Of a DNA stretch of 64,000 nt, positions 34,553 to 46,119 are shown piece after piece. Origin of the DNA: Apiospora phragmitis. Taxonomy: Eukaryota > Ascomycota > Sordariomycetes > Amphisphaeriales > Apiosporaceae. How positions within the stretch are numbered: the stretch's first letter is position 1; each line of letters starts with the position of its first letter. A model generated the notes under the pieces. The model was not told the DNA's origin. It saw nothing but the letters and a program-made list of their open reading frames with translations, and ran no database searches. Made by a program: the position numbers and the translations under genes. Location: assembly GCA_038363925.1 (NCBI GenBank), contig JAQQWL010000013.1:1736001-1800000 (forward strand), read 5' to 3'.

Positions 34553-35512
34553 TTACATAGCAGCCCATTCAATGCTGAAAGCCCTGACATCCAAGGCCGT
34601 TTCTGCCTCATCCTTTTGCCGTTCCTCGCTCTCAACTCTACCGCCGATCAGGAAACTCTTCTTGACATTGGTACCCAGTCGGCCACCCGTCACGAGATCA
34701 AGTAAGTTGATGTCCTCGTTCCATTCAAACCCTGTAGCCTGGAAATGACTGTGAAACCTCAGAGGGTCGCCCGGGTAGACGTTATAGTCGCAGCCGAAGC
34801 GCAGCCCCGGCATCATGAAGTAGCCCTTGTCCTGTAGGTGAGCGTACAGCGGATACGAGGCCGGCACGTCGACGGATGCTATTGGCTCCTCCTGGCCTGG
34901 GGAAGGGGTGAGGAGCGCGCCGCTGGTGGTCAGGGTCGCCAGCCAGGCTTCTGGTGCTTCGCGGGTCACTGGGGAGTTTTTAGTAGTTGCGGCTGCGGGT
35001 TCTGGGGTCGTGTCAAATAAGCTTGTTGCTGCTGCTTCCGCATCAGCCGAAGAGGCAACGGTCACGTCTTCAGAGCTTTGCGTATCCGGCGCCTTCTTGT
35101 TCTTCTTCTCTTTCTTTTTACTGGCCCCCTTGTAGGCAAACATGGCTTTTCGAGCTTCCGTTGATTCACGCATACTACGTTGAGCATCACCGGTGACAGT
35201 CTTGATTGCGTCAATGTACTGCTTGTCCTGTGGCCCAGCCGCGGCGATACGAGCAGGGTGGTAGTTACTGTCGTCGACGACGAATGCAACGTTCTTCTCG
35301 ACCAGCACCTGAGCCTCCTCGGCCATCAATTCTATGGGTAGGCCCATAAAGGCGCTCTGCTGTGGCGCCTGCGGCATGGTTCCTACAAAGACGGAGCAGA
35401 TATTGTGGTTACGGCGTAGGTACATGACATCGTCAATGTCGAAGACGAGGTAGCGATTGGCTGCCTTCGAGATGCGCACATGGGGACGAGGACTGCTCGA
35501 GGTCATTGTCAC
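34553..35512 (-). CDS. SEN34: tRNA-splicing endonuclease catalytic subunit Sen34
   Basis: One of the two nuclease subunits of the heterotetrameric tRNA-splicing endonuclease, cutting the 3' splice site of pre-tRNAs. Intact single exon of 319 aa. The N-terminal domain is VRISKAANRYLVFDIDDV followed by LPIELMAEEAQVLVE. A Lys-rich disordered middle (KKKEKKNKKAPD) separates it from the endonuclease domain. The catalytic triad is visible: Tyr in GCDYNVYPGDP, His in LRFHSHF and Lys in NVKKSFLIGG. The gene sits 400 bp downstream of Elp4 on the same strand. The local tRNA-Gln has an intron of the kind this enzyme removes. Confidence 0.92.
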   Translation of the reverse strand: MTMTSSSPRPHVRISKAANRYLVFDIDDVMYLRRNHNICSVFVGTMPQAPQQSAFMGLPIELMAEEAQVLVEKNVAFVVDDSNYHPARIAAAGPQDKQYIDAIKTVTGDAQRSMRESTEARKAMFAYKGASKKKEKKNKKAPDTQSSEDVTVASSADAEAAATSLFDTTPEPAAATTKNSPVTREAPEAWLATLTTSGALLTPSPGQEEPIASVDVPASYPLYAHLQDKGYFMMPGLRFGCDYNVYPGDPLRFHSHFQATGFEWNEDINLLDLVTGGRLGTNVKKSFLIGGRVESEERQKDEAETALDVRAFSIEWAAM

Positions 35513-35911
35513 GGTTCTGCAAAACGTTCCTGAGAGGTTGGGTTAGCAACAGCTTCTCGAGATGAAATGAAACAGCACCAGAGGTTGGTAAAGATATGAC
35601 AGTCATTTTCTCTTTAAAATAAGTTTTTCAACACGAATGTTTTCAGGGGATTGACAGATATTATTTGGTGTAATCACGTCATAGGAAATGCGAGATAATA
35701 GAAGAATGTGGACTTACTTTTGCAAACTGTAGTTGTTGGACTGGAAGAGTCAGATCGAGGAAGCTCGAAAAAAGTTGGGGGAGTTTTGAGTGCAATCATT
35801 TTTTCTGCCGGTAGTGGGGTTCATCCACAGTGCCCACCAAATACGAATCTGCACTGTCTGGTGCTTCTCCTATGTCAGGGTAGAAAGATGGCCAAGTGCA
35901 ACAATCATTGA
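35513..35911. other. Short intergenic region between Elp4 and Sen34
   Basis: About 400 bases with AT-rich sequence. It must hold the Elp4 terminator and the Sen34 promoter, but I see no discrete signal. Confidence 0.5.
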
Positions 35912-37136
35912 TCAGAATTCCATGTTTGGCTTGGTTGCATCTGCGGGTTTCTTCTCGGGCTCGTCACCGTCGGCAGGAGGAAGACTGAATGGCTTGATGA
36001 TCAACCCTCTTGAGCGACTGAGACTGAAGGATAGATCATCTCGCGCATGTCCGTCCGATGAACCGCCACCTTTCTCATGGTAGACGGGAAGGCTGTGGAC
36101 TCTCAAGAGTCCTTGCATTTGCTCGTCCGACTTGGAGTCCGACTTTGCACCTGGCGGTGGCGCGTGGACAGCGTTGAGCTGGAGAGGGACCAGTTCAACA
36201 ACACCGTCCGACAGTAGCTCCATCCATCTGACAAACCCCGAGGTTCGTGGATACAGGGTCAACGGAAGCGTCACAATAGCAGTTACCCTTCCCGGGTATT
36301 GCCTCAGTAACGCTCGTAGAGAATGCAGGAACTGCAAAACTTCTTCAGGTCGTGATAGGGAGCTCGGATACAGTGTTGGTGATAGAAGACTAGGCACAAT
36401 AATGCGATGCACCATCGACTGCGGCGCATTGACAATCTTGGTAGCAATCTCGTTTATAAAGAGTTTCAAGGACGATGGTGTAATGTCGGTGGGCTTTGCA
36501 GATAGCTTCGGCATGATCATTGACGGATGAAAGCCAGCCTGGCCCTTCACATCAGCGGGAGCAAGCCTCTTGGTGAGATCGAAGGAGTGACAGAAAACGG
36601 ACGCAGGCTCAGAGCCTGGAGCGGCGGGTTTCTGCGGCCCTTGTATATCTGAATATATAGTTAGTGAGAAGCTCTTACACATTCCAGAGTAGGGTTTACA
36701 AACCTCTAGGCGCTCCAGCAGAGCTCAGGCTCTCATATCTCCATGCAATCTTCATCTTGTCGCCGGCAGCAGTCTCAGACTTGCTGGATGAACCTGTCTC
36801 GGTTGAAACGCTGGGAAGCTCGGCCTTCCAGCCTTCGTGCATGCCCAATACATGGACTTGGTGGCCCTGCACGAGACCTTCTGCTGCATAGTACCGCAGC
36901 AAGACGTTGGCAAAGTCTGTAGTACCGTGTTCTTCGATTAGGAGGGACGTTCCCAGAGGAAATCCGGCATGGCCAGCCAGTAGAGTGTCTAGGGAAGCTG
37001 TTCCGGTGGAAGTCGTTGGTCGTCCATCGAGAGGTGACGGCCGGACTCCAGGAATAGTCACTTTCTCTGCCTTTGCTGGTGACCCCTGGGCTGAAGCAGG
37101 GGTGTTAATCACCATGTTCCGCTTACGGAAAGACAT
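35912..37136 (-). CDS. ELP4: Elongator complex subunit Elp4
   Basis: A RecA-like subunit of the Elp456 ring of Elongator, needed for the wobble-uridine cm5U-type modification of tRNAs. Exons 37136-36704 and 36648-35912 splice through an intron with GTTTGT donor, CTAAC branch and TCAG acceptor, giving 389 aa (APR / DIQGPQKP). Conserved features are the N-terminal SFRKRNMV and GVRPSPLDGRPTTSTGTASLD, the RecA-like GFPLGTSLLIEEHGTTDFA in which the Walker A lysine is lost as usual for Elp4, and YAAEGLVQGHQVHVLG. The C-terminal domain has IIVPSLLSPTLYP and VTAIVTLPLTLYPR. The start lies 588 bp from the divergent Rpb8 start, suggesting a shared promoter region. Confidence 0.93.
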
Positions 37137-37723
37137 TTCTCAAGTGAAGGGTTTCCAAAGTTTTGAGAAGGGGGTGTTCTTCAATTATCCCAGTGGTTGG
37201 GGTTGGGTTTATTAGTTGCCCGGTTCAGTTAGTAAAGATGTGTGCGACTTGAAGATTTATTATTCCACCCCAAGCGGAACCGGCCGTTAACACCAAGAGC
37301 CAGGACTTATATACCTACGTAAGTGATCGTGTCGCAAGACTTCTGGGATTGCTCGATAAATATCATATAGACAATAGTCAGGTAAAACCAAATGCTGGGT
37401 TATAGCGAATAAGGGATCTAATTTACTTTGAAGGCCATTGCATTGCATCTTTGGACCTGCCGTGATCCTTTGGCAGTTTGACGTTGATGTTTTTGACCCC
37501 CAAAAATGGACCCCGGCCGCTAAATCCAGTGCCCCGCTTTGGTCGCTGGAACTCAGAAGCATCAAAATTTCGAGCTTAAGTATTCCAGGCTCGCATCGCC
37601 TTGTCGGTCCAGTCGCACCCAACCCACGCTCTCCCCCCCCCCCTGGCCATAACTCGATCTCCGACCGCCATTGACACCGAAACCCTCCAAAAATCTCCCT
37701 CGACTTCTTCCCACCACGACAAG
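37137..37723. promoter_or_regulatory. Divergent promoter region of Elp4 and Rpb8
   Basis: The 587 bases between the two start codons hold no gene. The Rpb8-proximal 100 bases contain a C8-9 run and CT-rich sequence (about 37625-37720), typical of a fungal transcription start area. Confidence 0.6.
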
Positions 37724-38248
37724 ATGGCGACCAGCGGCGGCGACGCGCAGCTCTTCGAGGACAACTTCACCATCTACGAGCGGGACCAGTCCAAGTACGA
37801 CCGGGTGGCGCGGATCACGGCGTCGACCGAGGACAGCCAGACGCAGCTGACGCTCGACGTCAACATCGAGCTGTTCCCCGTCGCCATCGGCGACCGCCTG
37901 ACCGTCGTCCTGGCCACGAGCCTCAGCCTCGACGGCACCCGCGACACCGTGTCCGACGGCAAGGGCTGGCGCGACGTCAAGGGCGAGAGCTCGCTCGCCG
38001 ACCTCTACGACTACGTCTGCCACGGCAAGATCTACAAGTTCGAGGACGGCGCCGACGGCCAGACCCTGTGAGTACATCCTCTGTCAGTTCGGCGGCTTGA
38101 AGGCGAAGAAGGTGCTAACCATTTGTCTTTTTTGCTCAATAGTAAGGCATACATCTCGTACGGCGGTCTGCTCATGATGCTCGAGGGTCCGTCCAAGAAG
38201 CTTCTACCTCTGCGGGTCGAGAACACCTACCTGTTGATCAAGAAATAA
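37724..38248 (+). CDS. RPB8: RNA polymerase I/II/III common subunit Rpb8 (RPABC3)
   Basis: A shared subunit of all three nuclear RNA polymerases. Exons 37724-38067 and 38143-38248 (GTGAGT...ATAG) give 149 aa, the family length. The oligonucleotide-binding fold is recognisable: LFEDNFTIYERDQSKYDRVARI, LDVNIELFPVAIGDRLTVVLATSL, DYVCHGKIYKF, and the C-terminal KAYISYGGLLMMLEGPSKKL and ENTYLLIKK. Frame and splice sites are intact. The ATG at 37724 is preceded by ACAAG, a good fungal context. Confidence 0.95.
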
Positions 38249-38539
38249 ATGGTATCTGGGTATATCGAATTGAGAAATTCATGCCGCATTACTAGACAAA
38301 GCGTTCAGGAGTCCTCGTAGAGCTTTGATTCCAAGGCGAGCGATGTATTGAGATGGGGTATCATGGCGTCCAAAAAAGGAGGCATGCTAAGCTAAAACTA
38401 TCTAAGGCAGATGCATCTATCTAGGCGTTCGGGGCGTTTCGTAGACATAATATTCATGCAGCACATATCAGCTCGCGCCAACTTCTAGCCGGCCATCTCT
38501 CATGTTGCTCCTTGCTCTTTCTACTCCCCACCTCTCCCT

Positions 38540-39675
38540 TTACACTACCTGGTGCGGACCAGGAAACGGCACTTCTCTGTGCAGTCGTCTCACGATCTCG
38601 TCGTAGTGTGTCTCATTTTCCTTGGTCAAGATCCCCTTGCGCACAAAGAAGTCCAGCAAGATCAGGGCGCAGTTGGGCTTGAACTCGCCGCGCGCCAGCG
38701 CCTCCTGGATCTCCGCGACCGTCCACAGGAAGAACTCGGCCACCTCGCCATCCTTGGGCGTGGGCACGACGTCCGCGGGCAGCTCGAGATCGTAGACCCA
38801 CTGCGTCTCCGGGTAGATCAGGCCCTTCTCGCCGCCCGCCCGCTCGTCCGTAATGTAGATGTACGTGACCGTGCCCGCGAATTTGCACTTCTCGCGCATG
38901 AGCGCTTCCGGGAGGCTGGCCTCCTCGTCCGCCTCGCGGACCATGCACTCGAAGGGCTCCTCGCCCGTCATCAGGCCGCCCGCCACCGTGTTGTCGAGCA
39001 TGGACGGGTACGTGCTCTTGTCGACGGCGCGCCGCGGCACCCAGATCTTGACATTATTATAATTATCATCGTCATTATCATTGTCATCGTTACCGGCCGT
39101 CGTCGAGGATGATGATGACGGGCGCACGTAGCCGGTCATGTGCACGCCGTACCGCATGACGCCCAGGAGCCCCGCGCCCGCCCGCTCGACGCTGTACAGG
39201 ACCTCGGGCGCCTTCGGGTCGCTGGTGGCGTAGACGGGCCACAGCTCGTCGCGCCAGCCGTTCAGGAGCGCAAAGGTCTTTTGTTCGCGCCAGCGCTGCA
39301 TCACGGCGGCGACGGCGGCCGAGCGCTCGGGCTCGGTCGGCTGCTCGAAGGCGCGCAGGGTGCGGGCGGGGGCATCGTAGTTGACGGAGCCGCGGATCTC
39401 TTCCGGGACTTCGAGGAGGGCTTCGACGACCTGGGGCAAGAGCAGGCCGATAGTCTGGTCGGTGCCGTCGGGGTTGCGGTGGAGCAGGGTGATGAGGCGG
39501 GTGGTGTCGACGGTCGTGCTGAAGGGCGTTTCGGTCTCGCCAGGGTACGGAAAGCTAGGTACAAGAAACAAAAGTGCGGTCAGATGGGGCGGTTTGTTGA
39601 GCAGACGGTGGGAATTTGGAGATCGACTCACGCGTCAGCCTGCCTCATAAGGTCGACGTTCCTGAAACGTGCCAT
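38540..39675 (-). CDS. Nudix hydrolase, Tnr3/YJR142W-like (DUF4743 + Nudix)
   Basis: A thiamine-pyrophosphokinase-related Nudix enzyme, known in yeast to hydrolyse oxidised or damaged thiamine diphosphates. A short first exon, 39675-39632 (MARFRNVDLMRQADA), is joined through a GTGAGT...CTAG intron to 39554-38540, total 352 aa. The Nudix box GGLMTGEEPFECMVREADEEA is complete with the READEEA core. The DUF4743 part includes GLLLPQVVEALLE and GWRDELWPVY. An Asn/Asp/Ser-rich insert (SSSSSTTAGNDDND) before VKIWVPRRAVDKSTYPSMLDN comes from an AT-rich microsatellite inside the coding region (about 39047-39110) and keeps frame. Divergent to Opi10 across 740 bp. Confidence 0.92.
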
Positions 39676-40416
39676 ATTACAGTTTGGTGTGGTGATGTTT
39701 GTATGATTTGTTTGCGTAATAATTGGGGGTTTTGCAGTTAGCCTCGCAGATGTCGAGATTGTTGGGAATCTTGCAACGCGAGGAGGGGTGTTATTGATTA
39801 CGAAATTCGCTAACGGAAAGCATTGGCGATGTGAGAACGAAGGAGTTATTAATCGCGATGCATACAATCCAGGAGATGGAGATTGTAGTCTATTCGATCG
39901 AAGACGCCGAAATCGCATTGGCTTAGTATACCCCTATATTCGCTATAGGCGCTTATGTATGGTATGAGGGTGATCAGATGCCTGGGCCAATTCCTGTCCA
40001 GGTAATCGGTTGGCGGGGGTTCATCTCACTGGATGGCGGGGCGATCGGAAAACTTCCGCGCTGACGTCTGATCGATCATGGGAAGCTAAACTTTCTTTGT
40101 GTCGAAGATTCGAGCCATCGCCAGATTCATCTGGATTGCAAACAGCCAATTGGCCTTCTTTGCTGGTCTGAAACGTTCATAATAAGGAGCATCAGCTGAA
40201 TCAGCTGAAGCAATCGCGTCACTCGACGTCTACCTAAAGTTGTCGCTTATTGAAAGTGCACAATCGACGCAAAGCTCAAGACAACTAACTCGGCGCATTC
40301 AACAGTAACAGTCTGTACACTGCAAATACCACTCGCAACTGTACGCTTTCCTCCGATTAGGGGCTATTAGCAAAGGCCATTACCACTACCCCCTTTTATG
40401 AAGTAGTGTGTATGCA
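39676..40416. promoter_or_regulatory. Divergent promoter region of the Nudix gene and Opi10
   Basis: 741 bases between two start codons, no gene. A 9-base direct repeat ATCAGCTGA occurs twice side by side near 40190-40207. Confidence 0.5.
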
Positions 40417-41055
40417 ATGGCGACACCGGCTCAACCTCTGTTCGGTGTTCTTCCGACAGGACACCCTCTTGCAACGGAACCCTCGTCAGCCCCAACTCCT
40501 ACATCTTTTCTATATATCCTCCCCTCAACTACACCTACAAATCCCAAACCCTTCTCACACTTATCAGTATTCCTGCTCCCGGGAATAACACTACCCGAGA
40601 ACACGGCAGCCGCCATCTACCTCGCCACCAATCCCGAAGTGCTAGCCAGCGGTGGCCAGCCCAATTTCCGGTTCCTAGGCGGCGTGGGCCCGGGTAAGGA
40701 GAGCGCCGTGTACAAGGTTAGCGCCACGGGTGGACAGGACGGTATTGTGGTCGGTGTCAGCATCGAAGATGCCGCGAGCGTCGCATCGCGCATCGAGGAG
40801 CTGTCCGCATCCAAGACAGATGGGGCCAGCTCACCCTCGGGGGCTTTAGTCAAGGTCGGAGGTGCTCCTCAGCCGCCCACGACTCAGGTGCTGGCGCAAC
40901 GGATCATCAAGAACGCCTTCAACTTCCTCGCAAGTTTTAGCGGGCAAGCCGGCCAGGTTGAAGTCGTACCCCTCAGAGCGTTTGAGGACTGGTGGAGGAA
41001 ATTTGAAAGCAGGGTGCGGAGCGATCCTACCTTTCTGGAGAGGGAGCAAGAATGA
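40417..41055 (+). CDS. OPI10: Opi10/Hikeshi-like protein
   Basis: Hikeshi family, nuclear import carrier of Hsp70 in animals; the yeast homologue Opi10 is linked to inositol regulation. Intact single exon of 212 aa from ATG 40417 (MATPAQPLFGVLPTGHPL). The family core is seen in LSVFLLPGITLPENTAAAIYLATN, FRFLGGVGPGKESAVYKV and VVGVSIEDAASVASRI. The C-terminal half keeps AQRIIKNAFNFLASFSG and VPLRAFEDWWRKFESRV with a conserved aromatic patch. Length and ends match fungal relatives. Confidence 0.9.
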   Translation: MATPAQPLFGVLPTGHPLATEPSSAPTPTSFLYILPSTTPTNPKPFSHLSVFLLPGITLPENTAAAIYLATNPEVLASGGQPNFRFLGGVGPGKESAVYKVSATGGQDGIVVGVSIEDAASVASRIEELSASKTDGASSPSGALVKVGGAPQPPTTQVLAQRIIKNAFNFLASFSGQAGQVEVVPLRAFEDWWRKFESRVRSDPTFLEREQE

Positions 41056-44000
41056 GGGCATCAAGTTGGATGCAAAGGAGCTATACCCGCCTAAGTCTTG
41101 AGTTATTCCTGGGCTACAGCAGCAGATACTGTACATGATGCCTCCAATCACGGCTGAAGAATTGGTTCATGCGCGAACATTGAATTGGGCATTGATGCAC
41201 TCCAGACTACGGATGGCATAAAGGATGCCTCATATCCAATACTTGAGAAATGAAGCCGGGTGATCGACTTTAGCGACCAAAATATTTAATAACCTTGAAG
41301 ATTGACGCAGTTATCGGATCACGAAACTCACATCCGAGCTCTTCAAGACGTAATGAAGAAAGAGAATTCAATGCCTTCTCGAACTCGCTAGATGGGCACG
41401 ATACCATTAGCTGACATCGCTTTGTCGCTCTCATATCAATCTATCGCGACAACTTTGCTTGACAGCTTGGTCTCTTAGTCTAAAATGTCACGTTAGTTTT
41501 CTAACTTGACACTATACGATCAAACATAATTGAAGTCATTGTACGCAAGACATTCAATCCGGTATCATGGCTATAATTACTGTCCATACATCCTGAGGGA
41601 CTTCTACTTATGCAGGTACAGTTCCAAGAAAGCCCCGAGATTAATTACATGACCATTATTGAAAGATCCAAATACCATTCTGGATGACCCCAAAACTATT
41701 ACGAAATGGTTTGATTGAGGTATATTACAAGTTCTATGTCCATTTGAGACTTGAAAAGAAAGATGCCTCTCTTTGATATATTTCGTGACTATCTTTACTC
41801 TTCATCTCCTATCTTCAGAATCCCACTTAGGGGTAATCATTCAAACCCCCAGAATCTTTCATCTTCATCGGCAAGCGCCCTTTCGGGCAGCACAGCAGCG
41901 CGATCACGTCACATGGAGATTATTAATCAGTCATGCAGTCAGCCGTATCAGGTATGCCTACTGCCGACTTTCTCGGTGATCCTTCCAATGTGTTATCTGA
42001 GCACCCTATGTGCATCGCCCCTGTTCGTAACCACGAATCTCGTCAATGATAGCCGAATATATGATTAGTTAGGTACCCTATGGGCGACCTAGAATATGTT
42101 GTTACCCCCTCAAAGTATTAATTGCTTTTCTTCGGATCATTCGGCGCGGTGCGGCGCTGGATCAGTGATTGCTTTCCTCTTCCCATTGGGATTCAAACGA
42201 CCCGGGTTCTCGTTTTAATCTATTTTCTTTTCTTTTCGTTTCTTTTTAGGCTGATCCTAGATCGAAAGCTGCTACTTCCTAGCCATGGAGTCATTTTTCA
42301 AAGGCGCAGTAACTAAAGTAGACCAAGGGTCGGTCACATCAGGACTCGCGTCTTCTCTACTACTACAATGATGTGCGTACCACCAGAACGTTGTACAGTA
42401 TAAGGCGTTCACCGAGTCGGCTACATCCGACTCTGCATGTAGCTATCGATAATCTCGATACTGCAGATGCGGAAGCGTTTGGTGTTGGGGAGAGAGGGTT
42501 GCACTTCATGTCATCCGACGCTTGTGTCAGCGACATCATCCGCTGCAAGTGCAACATCGATGAGTTCATCGCGATACACAGGGATAATATGGACAACCTC
42601 TTTTGAGTATAGCGAGGAGTAACATGCCCGCCTTTCAAATTTTGTGGCTGGCCGCAAGTGACATCCGCGCCGGCCAATCAATTAATATAGATCTCCGCGT
42701 TTTTTATTACAGGACATTGTGGCTTAGGCCAATAAACTGGTACCTGCATGGTTTGACTACCTGCTATGATAAATACGAATCTCCACGCCTGGTGCTTTTT
42801 GTGATATGTGGTGTGATTAGGTATCTTATTCAGAGTTACATGCCACCAAATTGCCAATTCTTTCCTTCGATTCCATACACCCCACCCCCCAGAGTATCCA
42901 CCATGAAGACCGCGACTTGAATATAATCTCCAGTGACTACCAGTTTCGGTGCTGTTGACCTATTATTATCCAGCCTCAAACTCTAGGAGGAGAAGCTCAA
43001 GCTTACCATGAACTTTTCTCTAGGTTTGTAGCCCCCGGTGTAGAAAGCACAGAGAGACCAGCATCGGCCGAAACAAGGAATCCTAGCCGCCTCGAGCCCA
43101 TGGACCAACAGGGTTGGACGGGTGGCTCTTTCCTTCCTGGCTTCCCCGTCCTACCGAATTCTCGTCTGCATAACCCATCATGGCTGTTGTCCGAGGGAGA
43201 TACTAGGTTGTTGTTCATGTGATCTACCATATACGGGTGCTCTTGGGCATGTGTCAACAATGACACACGATTCCCAGTGCTGACGAACGTTATGCTCTTA
43301 CAAGCATACAAGTAGGACCCTACCCGTCAGCAAGTACGATTGAGAAGGTGCGAAGTTGCGAACATATTGTATAAGATCGGGACCTGAGTAACCACTGCAC
43401 AAGGACAACACTGGCTGACCAACTCGATCGATCGTATTTTCCCTGACCTGCTTCTACATCCTGCCCAGATTTCCCGCTACCGCTCTTCTGCCGAGCCGTG
43501 CCTTAGGACATTAGCGATGGATTCCCGACGCATAAACTCAATCCAACGACGATTGAGAACTGTAAAGAGTTGTAGAGAACTGCCGGTTTCTCAAGTGGTT
43601 CGAAGCCGAACCTCCAACCGTAGTGGTGTGTCCAGCTAGGTATCGTGTGGGAGCCCCAAGGCCCAAGATGGCTTTCACATGTGCGGCCCCATGAGGCAGG
43701 TGGCTCGAGTAGCTACCTTGCCAGACGATATTCGGTGAATGGTTTAATTTCCATCCCTTGATAAGAGAAGCACATAATTTGGAACCCTAATCATTGCCGG
43801 GGAATGCAAGTCGGGACCGCTGAGCCTGCATTGCGCTACCTAGGCGGACAGCCCAAATTGGAGTACGTGGGATTGAAAATGTAGCCAAGCGGCCAATAAA
43901 TATCAGCGTTTGGCACTCCAAAATGGGATCAGGGTCTTTCAACATCTTACCAAACATGACAACAGCCAGCTGAACAGAGGGCAATTTGCCTCGATTCCTT

Positions 44001-46119
44001 TTTCCCCCATTATTCCCTGAATACACCCTCACTAATCCGGTATTCCACCCGCTCCTCGAACACTTCCATCTTCGTGCAGCCATTTTGACGTCGCGAATCC
44101 CTTCCCGACGACTGCGACCCCCTCTCCTACATCGCGACCCCTTTCCGACGTCCTCGACCGCTTCCCGACGTTGGACCACTTTCGACGCGAGACGGTGGAA
44201 GGGGAATAATATACTTCTGAGAATTGAAGCGCGTGAAGGGTTCTAATGCGTACAAATTACAAAAGTTATTAGTTTGGGCCGAAAAGGGAATCGAGACAAT
44301 TTGTCCTCTGTTCAGCTGTCGCAAAACAATGTCGGTGGCATGGTTCTCATCCCAATACACCAGAAGTGGGGTGGGTGTATCGGAGTGTCATGAAGTGGGA
44401 GGAGAGGCTGAAAAGCCCTTCAGAGAGCATGCCCCCAAAAAGAAAACCGCAGTCCTCTGGACTTGTGTAGGTGCTGTCCCTAATCTGATATACATGTTTT
44501 TGTCATAGTCATTCTTGTCTTCTTACTGATTGGAAACCCTGACTGGCAGTGTGTCTGCAACCAGGCTGGAATGCCTATTCGTCAAGAAATATGCCATGCG
44601 TGTGCCACACCTCGCTGCTCATATTGTCGAGTAGACACAGTAAGGAAGAGTGGACGTCCTGGGAATGTTCATTGCTCTTGCAGTTGTATGTTATGGCATC
44701 CGGGGGATTGCGGGTTGGAAATGGTGTGAAAGATTGTGGACGCAATCTAGGTTAGGCCAAATTGCAAGCCTCTCCTCCTGGGCAATTGCAGCCACGTAAG
44801 TAACATAAGCGAGTTGGTGGCGCGTGGGCGCCGAGGGGCACCGAAGGCTGTCCGCGACGCTAAGACTCGTGCTTACGTCTTTGATGAGGGTTCTTTCTTG
44901 CAGTGCACGTAAGTACTTAGCCTAAGTACCGAGAGCATGAAAATCAAGCCCCTTAAACGATGCCAAGGTCTCAGTGCTGTGTTGGGACAATTATGTGCAT
45001 GTATATATTTACCTATGTTGCTAATTATCTGTGTTCGCATACTCCTTAAGTTTGCACGAAAGGTTCTCTCCCCTCAAATGCGTCGAGTAACGTGGTTTTC
45101 CCTTCCCTTCTCCATGTACCGAGAGAGCATTGAAAGTCATGTCTTTAGAGTAAAATTTTTTTTGGAGAGGACGGCTGTTTTTGGTTCCATCCCGATTCCC
45201 CGGACAGAGGCATCAAATCAGCACAATAAATACTACAGCGTTATCTCGTGATAAGACTCTCTCGTCTGCTCAGCTTTTAAATCAGGCTGGCTAAGGCTAA
45301 GTAAGCTGTGCAGCACCAAAGCACCGGTATCATTGGTAATTCCCATACCGAATTAAGCCAACTTTCGTGTCTTGTCAAGACTGGTCGCTTCGGAACCTCA
45401 TATAGCTTGGGCGAAGTGCTCAGCATCGGCACACAAGGTCATACGGGAAGAGAACACATCACGCGCACATACCCACCAATCATACCTATACTTCTGAGTT
45501 CTAGTACCCTTCATTACTGTAGTCATCAAGTACATTCATAACTTCGGTTAACCATCTCAGATTGGGCTCCAACGAAGGCCTCTCCCATTTGCTTGATAAG
45601 GACATGCGGAAGGAATCAGCCAATGGGGGATATGCTTGATACAGACTAAGGCAACTGCCGTGACGCCATTTTTTCGACGAGGCAATCTTCAAGCCTCGCT
45701 TCAGGCATTAGTACATGAGGTTGAGATCTTCGGCGTGAGTCGATGCCTCTAAGTGATTGGTATGATATATATGTACTGTGAAGGACAACATTGACCGCCT
45801 GAGATACCACCTGTACAATGATTATTTGACCATCATTCCGGATTGGATATCAGGTATGTGGTCAGTTTCGCAGGGCGTCTTTCAAGTGCTTGTGCTATTG
45901 TTCCAGATATAAAACAGCGCGTCTCGTCATCTTCGTCTGCAAATAGTCTGACACATCACTTTCTCTGCTCGGATGATCTACAATTTAAAATTACAGAACT
46001 TGGAAACTTCATAGTCTCGACTATTCGAGATTACACTACTGCGCCACTACTACCGCCATCCATACCTATACTGTTCGCCTTGCGTTGTGCCTTTCCTCAG
46101 TTGGGATACCCTAGACACC
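41056..46119. other. Five-kilobase region without recognisable genes
   Basis: No frame above 140 codons and none with a family signature on either strand. A degenerate minisatellite of about 20-24 bp built on CGACCCCTTTCCGACG lies at about 44090-44175. Much of the rest is mixed-composition sequence that may be old, eroded genes or transposons; I could not translate a transposase or reverse transcriptase motif from it. Confidence 0.5.
44090..44175. repeat. Degenerate CGACC-CTTYCCGACG minisatellite
   Basis: Four diverged units, each roughly CG(A/C)ACCCCTTCCCGACG followed by a short spacer, are arranged head to tail. No gene overlaps it convincingly. Confidence 0.5.
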
